Below are positions 1-7,942 of a stretch of DNA of 64,000 nt, one piece after another. The DNA lies in the NCBI RefSeq assembly GCF_032248695.1, contig NZ_JAVHXC010000003.1, positions 1-64,000 on the forward strand. Reading direction: 5' to 3'. Both the position numbers and the translations under genes were made by a program. This DNA is from Dietzia sp032248695. Lineage in GTDB: Bacteria > Actinomycetota > Actinomycetes > Mycobacteriales > Mycobacteriaceae. The notes beneath the pieces were generated by a model. The model was not told where the DNA came from. It saw only the letters and a list, made by a program, of their open reading frames with translations, and made no database searches. The stretch's first letter is position 1; the number at the start of each line of letters is the position of its first letter.

Positions 1-200
1 TCCACCACCGCGTACCCGGGCCGGGCCTCATCCAGGCCGTACCCGTACTCGGCCAGGCACTCCTGCAGCAGCTGGTAGCACGCCACCAGACGCCCGGCGG
101 CGGCACGGTTCTCCGCCGCCCACCCCTGGTGAGCCGCCGCCCGCAACGCCACCAACACCGAGGTGGAACCACCGGCTGCCTCGCCAGTCTGACCTGCCAT
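1..200 (-). CDS. DUF222 / HNH-endonuclease family protein (13E12-like), N-terminal 66 residues only
   Basis: The ATG is at 200 and the frame runs open off the left edge of the window, so only the N-terminus is visible. It reads MAGQTGEAAGG followed by a helix rich in Ala, Arg and Leu containing ENRAAAGRLVACYQLL. This is typical of the N-terminus of DUF222 proteins, which usually carry a C-terminal HNH nuclease motif (13E12 repeat family of mycobacteria and relatives). The HNH part would lie outside the window and is inferred. These genes are often multicopy in Mycobacteriales genomes. An SOS-box-like palindrome lies 57 bp upstream, which fits a DNA-damage-inducible gene. Confidence 0.7.
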   Translation of the reverse strand, partial: MAGQTGEAAGGSTSVLVALRAAAHQGWAAENRAAAGRLVACYQLLQECLAEYGYGLDEARPGYAVV

Positions 201-256
201 GCCCCCACCCCCTTGTCGGTGCGCCGCGCTCGCGCGGCCCCCGGCCGCACATCGTG

Positions 257-272
257 TCGAATACGTGTTCTA
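257..272 (-). promoter_or_regulatory. SOS-box-like LexA site upstream of the DUF222 gene
   Basis: TCGAATACGTGTTCTA matches the mycobacterial LexA box TCGAAC-N4-GTTCGA at 10 of 12 defined positions and is centred about 65 bp upstream of the DUF222 start codon. Several 13E12-family genes of M. tuberculosis are known LexA targets. That background and the position make this a plausible operator. Binding is inferred. Confidence 0.55.
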
Positions 273-438
273 TTCTACGCACGTGTGTTCGCCACCACAA
301 GGGCTATCTCGGGGCGCTCGGTGGCGAGTTCCTCACCGCGTCCGCGCCGCCGCCGCCGCGCCCGCGGTACCGCCCCGGTTCCCACGGGTCAGCGGCTACA
401 ACGGCCACAAAAAGTAAGGGGCGCTCGAAAACACGAAC

Positions 439-462
439 GCGCGCATCCACGGGGATGCGCGC
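439..462 (-). terminator. Hairpin, probable terminator of the acyl-CoA dehydrogenase gene
   Basis: A perfect 10-bp stem (GCGCGCATCC paired with GGATGCGCGC) has a 4-nt loop. On the minus strand it is followed by GTTCGTGTTTTCG, which is T-rich for this genome. It lies about 115 nt past the dehydrogenase stop and before the next minus-strand gene. Confidence 0.5.
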
Positions 463-577
463 GATCGGCTGGGCGAGAAGTGTCGAGCGAACAGGGCTGA
501 GCAACAGGGTCGAGCAGGAAAAGACTGCGAAAGGAGCCCGGGCCGGGCCCAGGCCGGGCCCCGGGCCGGGGCGAGCC

Positions 578-1735
578 CTACAGCGCGCGGCCGATGACCT
601 CCTTCATGATCTCGTTCGTGCCGCCGTAGATCCGCATGACGCGGGCGCCGGCGAACTTCTGCGCGATGGGGTACTCCATCATGTAGCCGTAGCCGCCGAA
701 GAGCTGGAGGCAGCGGTCCACCACGTCGTCGAGCATGTCGGTGGCCTGCATCTTGGCCATCGAGGCGGTCACGGCGTCCAGCTCGCCGGCGATCTCCCGC
801 TCGATGCAGTAGTCGACGAACGTGCGGGTGGCCATGACCTGGGTCTTGCAGTGCGCCAGCTCGAAGCGGGTGTTCTGGAAGTCCAGCACCGGCTGCCCGA
901 ACGCCTGGCGCTCCTTGGTGTAGGCGATGGTCTCCACGACGGCGGCCTCGGCCATGGCCAGCGCGTCCACGGCGATCGCCAGGCGCTCGCGCGGCAGCTG
1001 GTTCATGAGCTGGTAGAAGCCCTGCCCCTCCTCGCCGCCGAGGAGATTGGCGGCGGGCACGCGCATGTCGTTGAAGAACAGCTCGGCGGTGTCGGCGCCG
1101 TGGCGGCCCATCTTCTCCAGCACGCGGCCCCGCTCGAACCCGGGGGTCGAGGCCTCGACGGCGAACAGGGCCATGCCCTTGTGGCCGGCGTCGGGGTCGG
1201 TCTTTGCGGCGACCACCACGAAGTCGGCGGAGCCGCCGTTGGAGATGAAGGTCTTGGAGCCGTTGATGACGTAGTGGTCGCCGTCGCGGCGGGCGGAGGT
1301 GCGCACGCCCTTGAGGTCGGAGCCGGCGCCGGGCTCGGTCATGGCGATCGCCGAGATCCACTCACCGGAGCACATCTTGGGCAGCCACGCCTTCTTCTGC
1401 TCCTCGGTGGCGTAGTTGGCGACGTAGTGCGGGGTGATGGTGGAGCCCACGCCCATGCCGAAGGCGGTGTCGCCGGAGTAGACGAGCTCCTCGGTGACGA
1501 GGTACTCCATGCCGGGGTCGCCGCCCTGGCCGCCGTACTCCTCGGGGACGTCGAGGCAGATGAGGCCGGCCTCGCCGGTGCGCAGCCACGTCTCGCGGTC
1601 GACGTGCTTCTGCGCGGCCCACTTCTCCTGGTTGGGGGTCATCTCCTTGGCGAAGAAGGCGCGCGCGTGCTCGCGGAGCAGGCGGTGGTCGTCGGTCTCC
1701 CAGGCCGGGCGGTAATCGGGGAAGAGTGCGGACAC
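578..1735 (-). CDS. Acyl-CoA dehydrogenase, LCAD-like (FadE family)
   Basis: This 385-aa flavoenzyme would oxidise an acyl-CoA to the trans-2-enoyl-CoA in beta-oxidation. It shows the family signature AMTEPGAGSDLKG (about 131-143) and a C-terminal QLFGGYGYMMEYP followed by RIYGGTNEIMKE. Because the motif reads YGGT rather than YEGT, the catalytic Glu of medium-chain enzymes is absent there. A Glu near 250 in LPRER matches the position of the catalytic base in long-chain and isovaleryl-type enzymes. The GTG start at 1735 is chosen because GGAGG lies 6 nt upstream. The longer open frame has no supporting signal. It stands alone, divergent from the PIG-L gene. Substrate length is inferred. Confidence 0.9.
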   Translation of the reverse strand: MSALFPDYRPAWETDDHRLLREHARAFFAKEMTPNQEKWAAQKHVDRETWLRTGEAGLICLDVPEEYGGQGGDPGMEYLVTEELVYSGDTAFGMGVGSTITPHYVANYATEEQKKAWLPKMCSGEWISAIAMTEPGAGSDLKGVRTSARRDGDHYVINGSKTFISNGGSADFVVVAAKTDPDAGHKGMALFAVEASTPGFERGRVLEKMGRHGADTAELFFNDMRVPAANLLGGEEGQGFYQLMNQLPRERLAIAVDALAMAEAAVVETIAYTKERQAFGQPVLDFQNTRFELAHCKTQVMATRTFVDYCIEREIAGELDAVTASMAKMQATDMLDDVVDRCLQLFGGYGYMMEYPIAQKFAGARVMRIYGGTNEIMKEVIGRAL

Positions 1736-1844
1736 GGGTGACCTCCGGGAGGGGACGACGACGACGAGGAACGCCCCCGAGCTTACGTCCGCCCGTTCCG
1801 GAAGAGGGCGCGCGCACGGGAGCGGGAGAGGCCATACTCGTTCC

Positions 1845-2618
1845 ATGAGCGAATCCCCCGACCTGCCGGAGAAGACGGACGCGACCGGGACGACGCCCGG
1901 AGGTGGGGCCGCGGCGCTCCCCGAGCCGTTCCCCTCGGACTGGACCCGCTGCCTGGTCCTCGTCGCCCACCCTGATGATCCGGAGTACGGGATGTCCGCG
2001 GCCGTGGCGCGGTGGACCGCGGAGGGCCGCAGCGTCGTCTACGTGCTGGCCTCGAGCGGTGAGGCGGGCATCGAGGGGATGTCGCCGGCCATCGCCGGTC
2101 CGATCCGCGAGGAGGAGCAGCGGCGGTCCTCGGCCGTGGTGGGGGTCGACGAGGTGGAGTTCCTCGGATTCCCGGACAGTCGGATCGTCAACAACGCGGC
2201 GCTGCGTGACGCGATCGCGGACGCGATCCGCCGGCACCGGCCCGACATCGTGGTGTCCCTGTACTCGGGCCCCGAGTTCGGTCCCGGCATGCCCAACCAG
2301 AGCGACCACATGGAGTTCGGCGCGGCCGTGGGCGCGGCGTACGACGACCTCGTGGCCGCGGTCGGAGTGGACGCCGCGGAGGGGCGCCCGCAGATGTGGT
2401 TCGAGTCCGCGCCCGGGCCGACGCACTACGTGGAGGTCACGGGCTTCGTCGAGTCGGCTGTGGAGGCGCTGGCGCAGCACTCCGAGTACCTCTCGGTCCT
2501 CGACCCGGCCACCCCTGTGCGGGAGCAGGCCCGTCAGCAGGTCGAGGCGGTGTGCGCGCCGATCGAGGGGATCGCCGGCGGGAACCCGGTGGTGGGCTTC
2601 CGGCGGATGCGGCCCTGA
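1845..2618 (+). CDS. PIG-L family deacetylase (LmbE-like)
   Basis: A 257-aa protein of the zinc-dependent N-acetylglucosaminyl deacetylase-like family. AHPDDPEYGM at 41-50 supplies the metal-binding His-Asp-Asp cluster, and SDHMEFG near 153-159 gives the downstream His. Family members deacetylate amino-sugar conjugates (MshB and Mca of mycothiol metabolism) or secondary-metabolite sugars. The sequence does not show which applies, and I see no mycothiol gene nearby, so the substrate is open. The ATG at 1845 has no Shine-Dalgarno sequence and could be leaderless. The gene converges on the minus-strand cluster ending at 2629. Confidence 0.88.
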   Translation: MSESPDLPEKTDATGTTPGGGAAALPEPFPSDWTRCLVLVAHPDDPEYGMSAAVARWTAEGRSVVYVLASSGEAGIEGMSPAIAGPIREEEQRRSSAVVGVDEVEFLGFPDSRIVNNAALRDAIADAIRRHRPDIVVSLYSGPEFGPGMPNQSDHMEFGAAVGAAYDDLVAAVGVDAAEGRPQMWFESAPGPTHYVEVTGFVESAVEALAQHSEYLSVLDPATPVREQARQQVEAVCAPIEGIAGGNPVVGFRRMRP

Positions 2619-2628
2619 CGGGCGGGTG

Positions 2629-3372
2629 TCAGGCGGGCGCGCCCGGCTCGCCGGCCGGCGTGTGGGCGGCCTCGGACAGCCGCAGTCGCTCGACGATCTC
2701 GTCCGCCCACTCCGCGGTCGGTGAGGCCATGGCGCCGTCGCCCGGGCGGCCGACGTAGGTGAGCCAGAATCGCTGCGCGCCCTGACCGACGACCGCCGAG
2801 TACACCAGCGCCCCCTCCGGGCCGACCACGTCCTGCGGGACCGAAGGGATCACCCGGAACGAGACGGACCAGCCGTCGCCGACGCGGGTCGACAGCTCCT
2901 CGACCCGCTCGTCGACCGCCTGCCCCGGGACCGGGAGCAGGATCGGGCCCATGCCGTTGGCCAGGGTGATCGCCGCCAGCCGGTTGTCCGACTCGCGGGG
3001 GTCGAACAGGTCCTCGGTGAGCGCGCCCACCAGGACGACCCCGTCCGACGGGGGTTCTGCCCGCTCGGGGCTCATCGCGGTGCTGCCGAAGAGCAGCTCG
3101 CCCGACTCCGCACGCCAGCCCTCGGGGACGCGGATCACCAGCCCGGCCAGGGGGTCGACGTGATCGGCGCCGGCGGCCACCTGGACCTTCGGACTCAGCT
3201 GCCGCGCGGACGGCGCGTGCGTCCGGTCCGAGATCACCCACGTCGCCACGGCCGCGACCAGCGCCACCACCAGGACCAGCGCGATCGCCAGCGCGGCCCG
3301 GGTCCGGCCCGCGGACGGGGAGGCGGAGGGCCCGGCGGAACGGCCGGACTCGGACTTCTCTGCGGAACTCAT
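2629..3372 (-). CDS. Single-pass membrane protein of unknown function
   Basis: A 247-aa protein with a short Ser/Ala-rich cytoplasmic N-terminus, one transmembrane helix (about 26-47) and a roughly 200-residue presumably extracytoplasmic domain. The domain contains RVPEGWRAESGELLFGS and ends in Ala/Pro. I recognise no catalytic motif. The layout resembles actinobacterial anchored proteins with a PsbP/LpqN-like fold, but that is a guess. Its ATG overlaps the stop of the AlkB-like gene (ATGA), so translation is probably coupled. It is the last gene of the MFS-alkB-membrane protein cluster. Confidence 0.75.
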   Translation of the reverse strand: MSSAEKSESGRSAGPSASPSAGRTRAALAIALVLVVALVAAVATWVISDRTHAPSARQLSPKVQVAAGADHVDPLAGLVIRVPEGWRAESGELLFGSTAMSPERAEPPSDGVVLVGALTEDLFDPRESDNRLAAITLANGMGPILLPVPGQAVDERVEELSTRVGDGWSVSFRVIPSVPQDVVGPEGALVYSAVVGQGAQRFWLTYVGRPGDGAMASPTAEWADEIVERLRLSEAAHTPAGEPGAPA

Positions 3373-4058
3373 CCGCCCAGCGTAGGTGGCCGGGTCATCC
3401 GCAGCGTGATGTTGACCCGCCCGGGCTCGGCGCCCAGCACCTCCCGGCACCACGACGGCGCCGTCGAGTCGAACACCTTGGGCACCCCGTGGAACGCCAT
3501 CCGCGACGGGCCGCCGAAGACCACCAGGTCCCCGGACTCCAGGCGTACATCGGTGTACGGCCGCCCACGGTGCTCCGGGGTGCCGAAGCGGAACGTGCAG
3601 GCGTCGCCCAGGCTGAACGAGACGACGGGCGCCAGGCTCGCCTCGTCACGGTCCTGGTGCAGGCCCATCGTCGCCCCACGGCCGTAGAGGTTCACCAGCG
3701 CGGCGTCGGGGGTGTAGGGATCGCCGCCGTCGAGGACCGCGGCGCGCGGATCGACCGCCGCCGCCGAGGTCAGCGCGGAACGGGCCGCCCGCACCAGCCA
3801 GTCGGGGATCGGCGGGGTGGCGGTGTCGTCGTCGTCATACCTGTACGGCGACCAGTGACGACCCAGGCTGAACGTGCGCACCGACATCCGGCCGCCGCCG
3901 GGCAGCACGATCGAGCGCGGCGCCGCCACCGTCGCCCACTGCGCGCACGCCCGGAGCAGGTACTCCTGCTGCTCGCGGCTCATCCAGTCCGGCACGTGCA
4001 CCGCGCCCGGGCCGAGGAGCGACGGCTCGCGGTGCACGCCGAACAGGGGATCGGTCAT
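3369..4058 (-). CDS. alkB: AlkB-type Fe(II)/2-oxoglutarate dioxygenase
   Basis: A 229-aa protein that should oxidatively demethylate alkylated bases (1-methyladenine, 3-methylcytosine) in DNA or RNA. The active site is complete. The HxD motif is in GLHQDRDE (His134, Asp136), the distal iron His is in MAFHGVP (His190), and the 2-oxoglutarate Arg pair is in RVNITLR (about 214 and 220). NLYGRG before HxD is typical of bacterial AlkB. The ATG at 4058 follows the MFS stop by 13 bp and its own stop overlaps the next start, so it is the middle of a three-gene transcript. No Ada-like regulator is adjacent. Confidence 0.88.
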   Translation of the reverse strand: MTDPLFGVHREPSLLGPGAVHVPDWMSREQQEYLLRACAQWATVAAPRSIVLPGGGRMSVRTFSLGRHWSPYRYDDDDTATPPIPDWLVRAARSALTSAAAVDPRAAVLDGGDPYTPDAALVNLYGRGATMGLHQDRDEASLAPVVSFSLGDACTFRFGTPEHRGRPYTDVRLESGDLVVFGGPSRMAFHGVPKVFDSTAPSWCREVLGAEPGRVNITLRMTRPPTLGG

Positions 4059-4071
4059 CGACGAGGAGCGG

Positions 4072-5628
4072 TCACGTGCTCGCGTCCCCCTCCCCCGGTT
4101 TCTGCGCGGTGATCGGCGCGGCGATGTCCTCCAACGACTTACCCTCCGCGTCGACCCCCAGGATGATCTCCGCGATGCCGCCGATCGCCATGATCGCCGC
4201 CGCGATGAGGAAGCCCAGGCCGACGAGCCCACGGTCGCCGCTCTCGATGAAGTTACCGAACAGCAGCGGGCCGATGATGCCGCCGACCCCCGTGCCGATC
4301 GCGTAGAAGAACGCGATCGCCAGGGCGCGGGTCTCCATCGGGAAGATCTCCGACACGGTCAGGTACGCGGCCGAGGCGCCCGCGGTGGCGATGAAGAACG
4401 TCAGCGACAGCAGCGCCACGAAGCCCCACAGGCCGCCCGTCTCGCTGATGAACACGAAGTACAGGGGCACCGTCACCAGCGCCGAGCCGAGGTAGGTGCC
4501 GGCGATCATCTTCTTGCGGCCGACCTTGTCGAACAGCGGGCCCAGGATCAGCGCGCCGAGGAAGTTGACGATTGCGAACAGCGCCAACAGCAGCGGCGCC
4601 GAACCCGCGTCGATGCCGTAGTAGCTCTGGTACAGGGTGCCCAGGTTGAAGGTGATGCCGTTGTAGAGGAACGCCTGGCCGATGAACAGCGCCAGGCACA
4701 GGACCGCCCGCTTGGGGTACTTCCCGAACGCCGTGGCGGCGATCTCGCGGAACGGGATGGATGCCCGCTGGTGGATGGTGATCCGCTCGTCGCGGCCGAC
4801 CTTCTCCAGCGGCTCGTCCTTCTCCTCCTCCACCTGCTCCTCGATGTCGGAGACGATCCGATCTGCCTCGTCCTCCCGGCCGTGGATGAACAACCATCTC
4901 GGACTCTCCGGCACGTTCTTGCGGACGAAGATGATCACCACGCCCAGCAGCGCGCCGACGCCCAACGCGAAGCGCCAGCCCAGGTTCTCGGCGAACATCG
5001 CCGTGTTGAGGAAGAACAACGAGTAGAACGAGCCGAACGTCGCACCCAGCCAGTAGGTGCCGTTGATGAGGATGTCCACGCGGCCGCGGTAGGCGGCGGG
5101 GATCAGCTCGTCGACCGCCGAGTTGATGGCCGCGTACTCGCCGCCGATACCCGCGCCCGTGAAGAACCTGCAGACGAAGAACATCCACGGCTCCACGGCG
5201 AACGCCGTGGCGAAGGTCGCGATGCAGTAGACGACCAGCGTGAGCATGAACAGCTTCTTGCGGCCCCACTTGTCGGTGAGGCGGCCGAAGAACAACGCGC
5301 CCAGACACGCACCGAGGATGTAGATCGACGCGGCCAGACCGATCTGGCCCTCCGTGATGGGCAGGCCCGACCCCGGTTCGACCAGCCGCGCGGCCAGGGA
5401 GCCGATGAGCGTGACCTCGAGGCCGTCGAGGATCCACACCGTCCCCAGGCCGACGATGACCTTCCAGTGGATCCCCGCCCACGGCAGGCGGTCCATCCGG
5501 GCCGGGACGGCCGTTCTGATGGTCCCGAGCCGGCGCTTACCGCCGCGCCCGCCGGACCGCGACCCTGCCCCCGGCCGGGATTCTGACCTGGTGTCGGGGG
5601 ACGCAGCACCCCGCGGGTTGTGCTCCAT
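4072..5628 (-). CDS. MFS transporter of the sugar/metabolite:proton symporter type
   Basis: A 518-aa major facilitator protein with about 12 hydrophobic segments. GRLTDKWGRKKLF after the second helix is the MFS signature loop, and LFDKVGRKK repeats it in the second half. RFFTGAGIGGEYAAINSAVDE resembles family members carrying sugars, aromatic acids or osmolytes. A charged central loop (EEQVEEEKDEPLEK) separates the halves. The ATG at 5628 gives an Arg/Gly-rich tail of about 65 residues before helix 1. It is divergent from the GNAT gene and followed by alkB. Substrate cannot be told from sequence. Confidence 0.85.
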   Translation of the reverse strand: MEHNPRGAASPDTRSESRPGAGSRSGGRGGKRRLGTIRTAVPARMDRLPWAGIHWKVIVGLGTVWILDGLEVTLIGSLAARLVEPGSGLPITEGQIGLAASIYILGACLGALFFGRLTDKWGRKKLFMLTLVVYCIATFATAFAVEPWMFFVCRFFTGAGIGGEYAAINSAVDELIPAAYRGRVDILINGTYWLGATFGSFYSLFFLNTAMFAENLGWRFALGVGALLGVVIIFVRKNVPESPRWLFIHGREDEADRIVSDIEEQVEEEKDEPLEKVGRDERITIHQRASIPFREIAATAFGKYPKRAVLCLALFIGQAFLYNGITFNLGTLYQSYYGIDAGSAPLLLALFAIVNFLGALILGPLFDKVGRKKMIAGTYLGSALVTVPLYFVFISETGGLWGFVALLSLTFFIATAGASAAYLTVSEIFPMETRALAIAFFYAIGTGVGGIIGPLLFGNFIESGDRGLVGLGFLIAAAIMAIGGIAEIILGVDAEGKSLEDIAAPITAQKPGEGDAST

Positions 5629-5686
5629 GACTAGGTTGTATCGCCCTGTGACGGGCGCCGCATCCGATCCGGGTACCGTCGCCCAC

Positions 5687-6271
5687 GTGAGTCCTCCCCA
5701 CTCGTCGCCCCGTCTCGCCGACGTCGCGGACGTGGGCCCGGCGGCCGACACCCTCGCCGCCGCGTTCGCCGACTACCCGTGGACGCGATATGTCATCCCA
5801 GCAGAGGGTTACCAGGACCGACTGCGCGGGCTCCAGGAGCTGTACCTGCACCACGCGGTTCGGCACGGCCTCGTCGCGGTGCGCGACGACCCCGCGCAGG
5901 GGGGAGCCGTCGACGGCGTGATCGCGGTCCTGCCGCCTCAGACCCCCGACCCCACGCCCGAGGCCATGGCGCGCATCGTCGCCCTGCACGGCGACCGCAT
6001 CGATCGACTTACGAGCGGCGGCGATCCCGAGGTGGACTGGAGACTCGAGACGCTCGGCGTGCTCCCGACCGCCCGGGGACGCGGGCTCGGCAGTGCCCTG
6101 ACGCGGTTCGCGATCGTCGAGGCCGTCCGCCGGGGCGCGCGCTCGATGGCACTGGAGACCTCCGACCCCCTCAATGTTCGGCTCTACGAGCGGCTCGGCT
6201 TCACCGTCACCGCCCGGTCGGAGGCACCAGGGGCGCCGCCGGTGTGGAGGATGCGGGCCGACCTCGCCTGA
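5687..6271 (+). CDS. GNAT family N-acetyltransferase
   Basis: A 194-aa acetyltransferase. The acetyl-CoA pyrophosphate loop is in LGVLPTARGRGLGSAL (the RGRGLG core), followed by NVRLYERLGF, the usual C-terminal GNAT strand-helix. The N-terminal half (AFADYPWTRYVIP) is typical of uncharacterised actinobacterial GNATs. I start at the GTG at 5687 because a TACCGT box lies 7 nt upstream, the pattern seen at many leaderless genes here. An in-frame ATG at 5627 would lie over the divergent MFS start. Substrate unknown. Confidence 0.82.
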   Translation: MSPPHSSPRLADVADVGPAADTLAAAFADYPWTRYVIPAEGYQDRLRGLQELYLHHAVRHGLVAVRDDPAQGGAVDGVIAVLPPQTPDPTPEAMARIVALHGDRIDRLTSGGDPEVDWRLETLGVLPTARGRGLGSALTRFAIVEAVRRGARSMALETSDPLNVRLYERLGFTVTARSEAPGAPPVWRMRADLA

Positions 6272-6298
6272 GTCGGGCCAGGCCCGGCGTCAGGCGCG

Positions 6299-7141
6299 CT
6301 ACGGCCGCAGCACCGCCCACGCCTGCTCGGCCAGTTCGGGCGTCGCCGCCGCCACCACGGTCCCGCCCTCCAGCGGCTGTCGGCCGTCCGGGCCGGTGAT
6401 GACCCCGCCGGCGGCCTCGACGATCGGGATGAGCGCCACGATGTCGTAGGAGTTCAGGTCCGCCTCCACGACCAGATCGACGCGCCCGGCGGCGAGCATG
6501 CAGTAGGCGTAGCAGTCCCCGCCGAAGCGCTGGAGGCGGACACGGCTCCCGAGGTCGTCATAGCGGCGGCGCACCTCGCCGTCGTCCCCGAACATCGACG
6601 GGTGCGTCGTGTACATGATCGCCTCGGACAGCTCCGTGCACCCCGACACGTGGAGGGCGACGGCCTCCGGCCCGTCGGTGCGGCGCCGCACCGTGGCGCG
6701 CCCGTGCAGGGCGGCGAAGGTCTCCCCGAGGATCGGCTGGTCCATCCACCCGGCCACGGCGCGCCCGTCCTCGACCACGCCCACCAACGTCCCCCACCCG
6801 GCCATACCGGTGAGGAACGCCTTGGTGCCGTCGATCGGGTCCAGGTACCAGGTGCGCGGCGCGTCGGCCGGGCCGGTGACACCGTTCTCCTCCCCCACCA
6901 CCCGGTCCCCCGGCGACATGGACGAGATACCGGCGCGCAGCAGCGCCTCGATCTCCCGGTCCGCCTCCGTCACCGGGTCGTACCGACCACCGCCCGCGTC
7001 CCCGGCACCCTTGTCCGCGGCGGCCAGGGAGGCGAGGTCCCCGTAGAAATGCCGACGGGCGATGCGGCCGCTCGCGGCGAGGAGCTCGTCGAGGCGCTCG
7101 GTCTGATCGGGGTCCAGGGGACGTGCGGGCCGTGGCGTCAT
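6299..7141 (-). CDS. hisN: Inositol-monophosphatase family enzyme, probable histidinol-phosphatase HisN
   Basis: A 280-aa Mg-dependent phosphatase of the inositol monophosphatase/FIG superfamily. Metal ligands are seen in VTEADREIE, GEENG and WYLDPIDGTKAF, with GGDCYAYCMLAAGRVDLVVE and a C-terminal YDIVALIPIVEAAGG. The last two blocks are characteristic of the HisN type that dephosphorylates histidinol phosphate in actinobacterial histidine synthesis. No other his genes are adjacent, so an inositol- or nucleotide-phosphate substrate remains possible. The start is the ATG at 7141, divergent from the osmoprotectant operon. Confidence 0.8.
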   Translation of the reverse strand: MTPRPARPLDPDQTERLDELLAASGRIARRHFYGDLASLAAADKGAGDAGGGRYDPVTEADREIEALLRAGISSMSPGDRVVGEENGVTGPADAPRTWYLDPIDGTKAFLTGMAGWGTLVGVVEDGRAVAGWMDQPILGETFAALHGRATVRRRTDGPEAVALHVSGCTELSEAIMYTTHPSMFGDDGEVRRRYDDLGSRVRLQRFGGDCYAYCMLAAGRVDLVVEADLNSYDIVALIPIVEAAGGVITGPDGRQPLEGGTVVAAATPELAEQAWAVLRP

Positions 7142-7297
7142 GACCCCATGGTGCCCGACCGCCCCGCGCCGCCACAGCGGATCGGGCTGAGGCGGATCCT
7201 CCCGACCCGGCCCTCTACACGTGCGGACGGGGCTACCGTGGGCGCACGCGACCGCGCCGGGACCCCCGCGGCGCCGACCCGACGGAGCCGAGATGCG

Positions 7298-7942
7298 ATG
7301 ACCGCCCTGATGGACTTCCTCTCCACCCGGCGCCTCCAGCTGGCCACCGACTCGTGGCAGCACGTCAGCGCCACGGTGCAGGCGGTGCTGCTGGCCACCC
7401 TGCTCTCGGTGGCGATCGGCGTGGTCGTCTACCGGAGCCGGTCGGGGTCCGCGGTCGCCACCGGCCTGGCCGCCACCGCACTGACGGTGCCGTCGTTCGC
7501 CCTGCTCGGCCTGCTCATCCCGGTGCTCGGGCTGGGCGTGCTGCCCACCATGACGGCGCTGGTCATCTACGCCGTGCTGCCGATCCTGCGCAACACCATC
7601 GTCGGCCTGGACGCGGTGCCCGCCGCGACCGTCGACGCCGCGCGCGGGGTGGGGATGAGCCGGATCGGGGTGCTCACCCGGGTCGAGCTGCCGCTCGCGT
7701 GGCCGTCGATCCTCGCCGGGATCCGCATCTCCACGCAGATGTCGATGGGCATCCTCGCGATCGCCGCCTACGCCAAGGGGCCGGGGCTGGGGAACCTCAT
7801 CTTCACGGCCCTGTCCCGGGTCGGCACGCCCACCGCGTTGCCCATGGCGCTGACCGCGACCGTGCTGATCGTCGTCCTCGCGCTCGTGCTCGACGCGCTC
7901 CTCGTCCTGCTCGGGCGCCTCACCATCAGGGGGAACCAGTGA
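7298..7942 (+). CDS. Osmoprotectant (OpuC/ProW-like) ABC permease 1
   Basis: A 214-aa inner-membrane permease with about five or six helices. It carries the binding-protein-dependent transport motif DAARGVGMSRIGVLTRVELPLAWPSILAG, where the EAA-like loop contacts the ATPase. Together with the next three genes it forms a glycine-betaine/choline/carnitine uptake system of the OpuC type. The ATG at 7298 is chosen so that the protein begins just before the first helix. The stop overlaps the ATPase start (GTGA), so the genes are translationally coupled. Confidence 0.9.
   Translation: MTALMDFLSTRRLQLATDSWQHVSATVQAVLLATLLSVAIGVVVYRSRSGSAVATGLAATALTVPSFALLGLLIPVLGLGVLPTMTALVIYAVLPILRNTIVGLDAVPAATVDAARGVGMSRIGVLTRVELPLAWPSILAGIRISTQMSMGILAIAAYAKGPGLGNLIFTALSRVGTPTALPMALTATVLIVVLALVLDALLVLLGRLTIRGNQ

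Larger units (their letters stand above)
201..577. other. Intergenic region, no gene recognised
   Basis: This stretch lies between the DUF222 start and the acyl-CoA dehydrogenase stop. It holds the SOS-like box (257-272), an AT-richer promoter-like patch around 255-300, a perfect 10-bp hairpin (439-462), and a run of GGCC/CCGGG repeats at about 537-572 that can fold several ways. No coding sequence is convincing. The open frames here are antisense to, or extensions of, flanking genes. Confidence 0.6.

Noticed and set aside
254..1741. 495-codon plus-strand open frame antisense to the acyl-CoA dehydrogenase
   Set aside because: It is a GC-bias shadow: His/Gly/Val/Leu-rich translation with no domain, opposite a well-defined gene.
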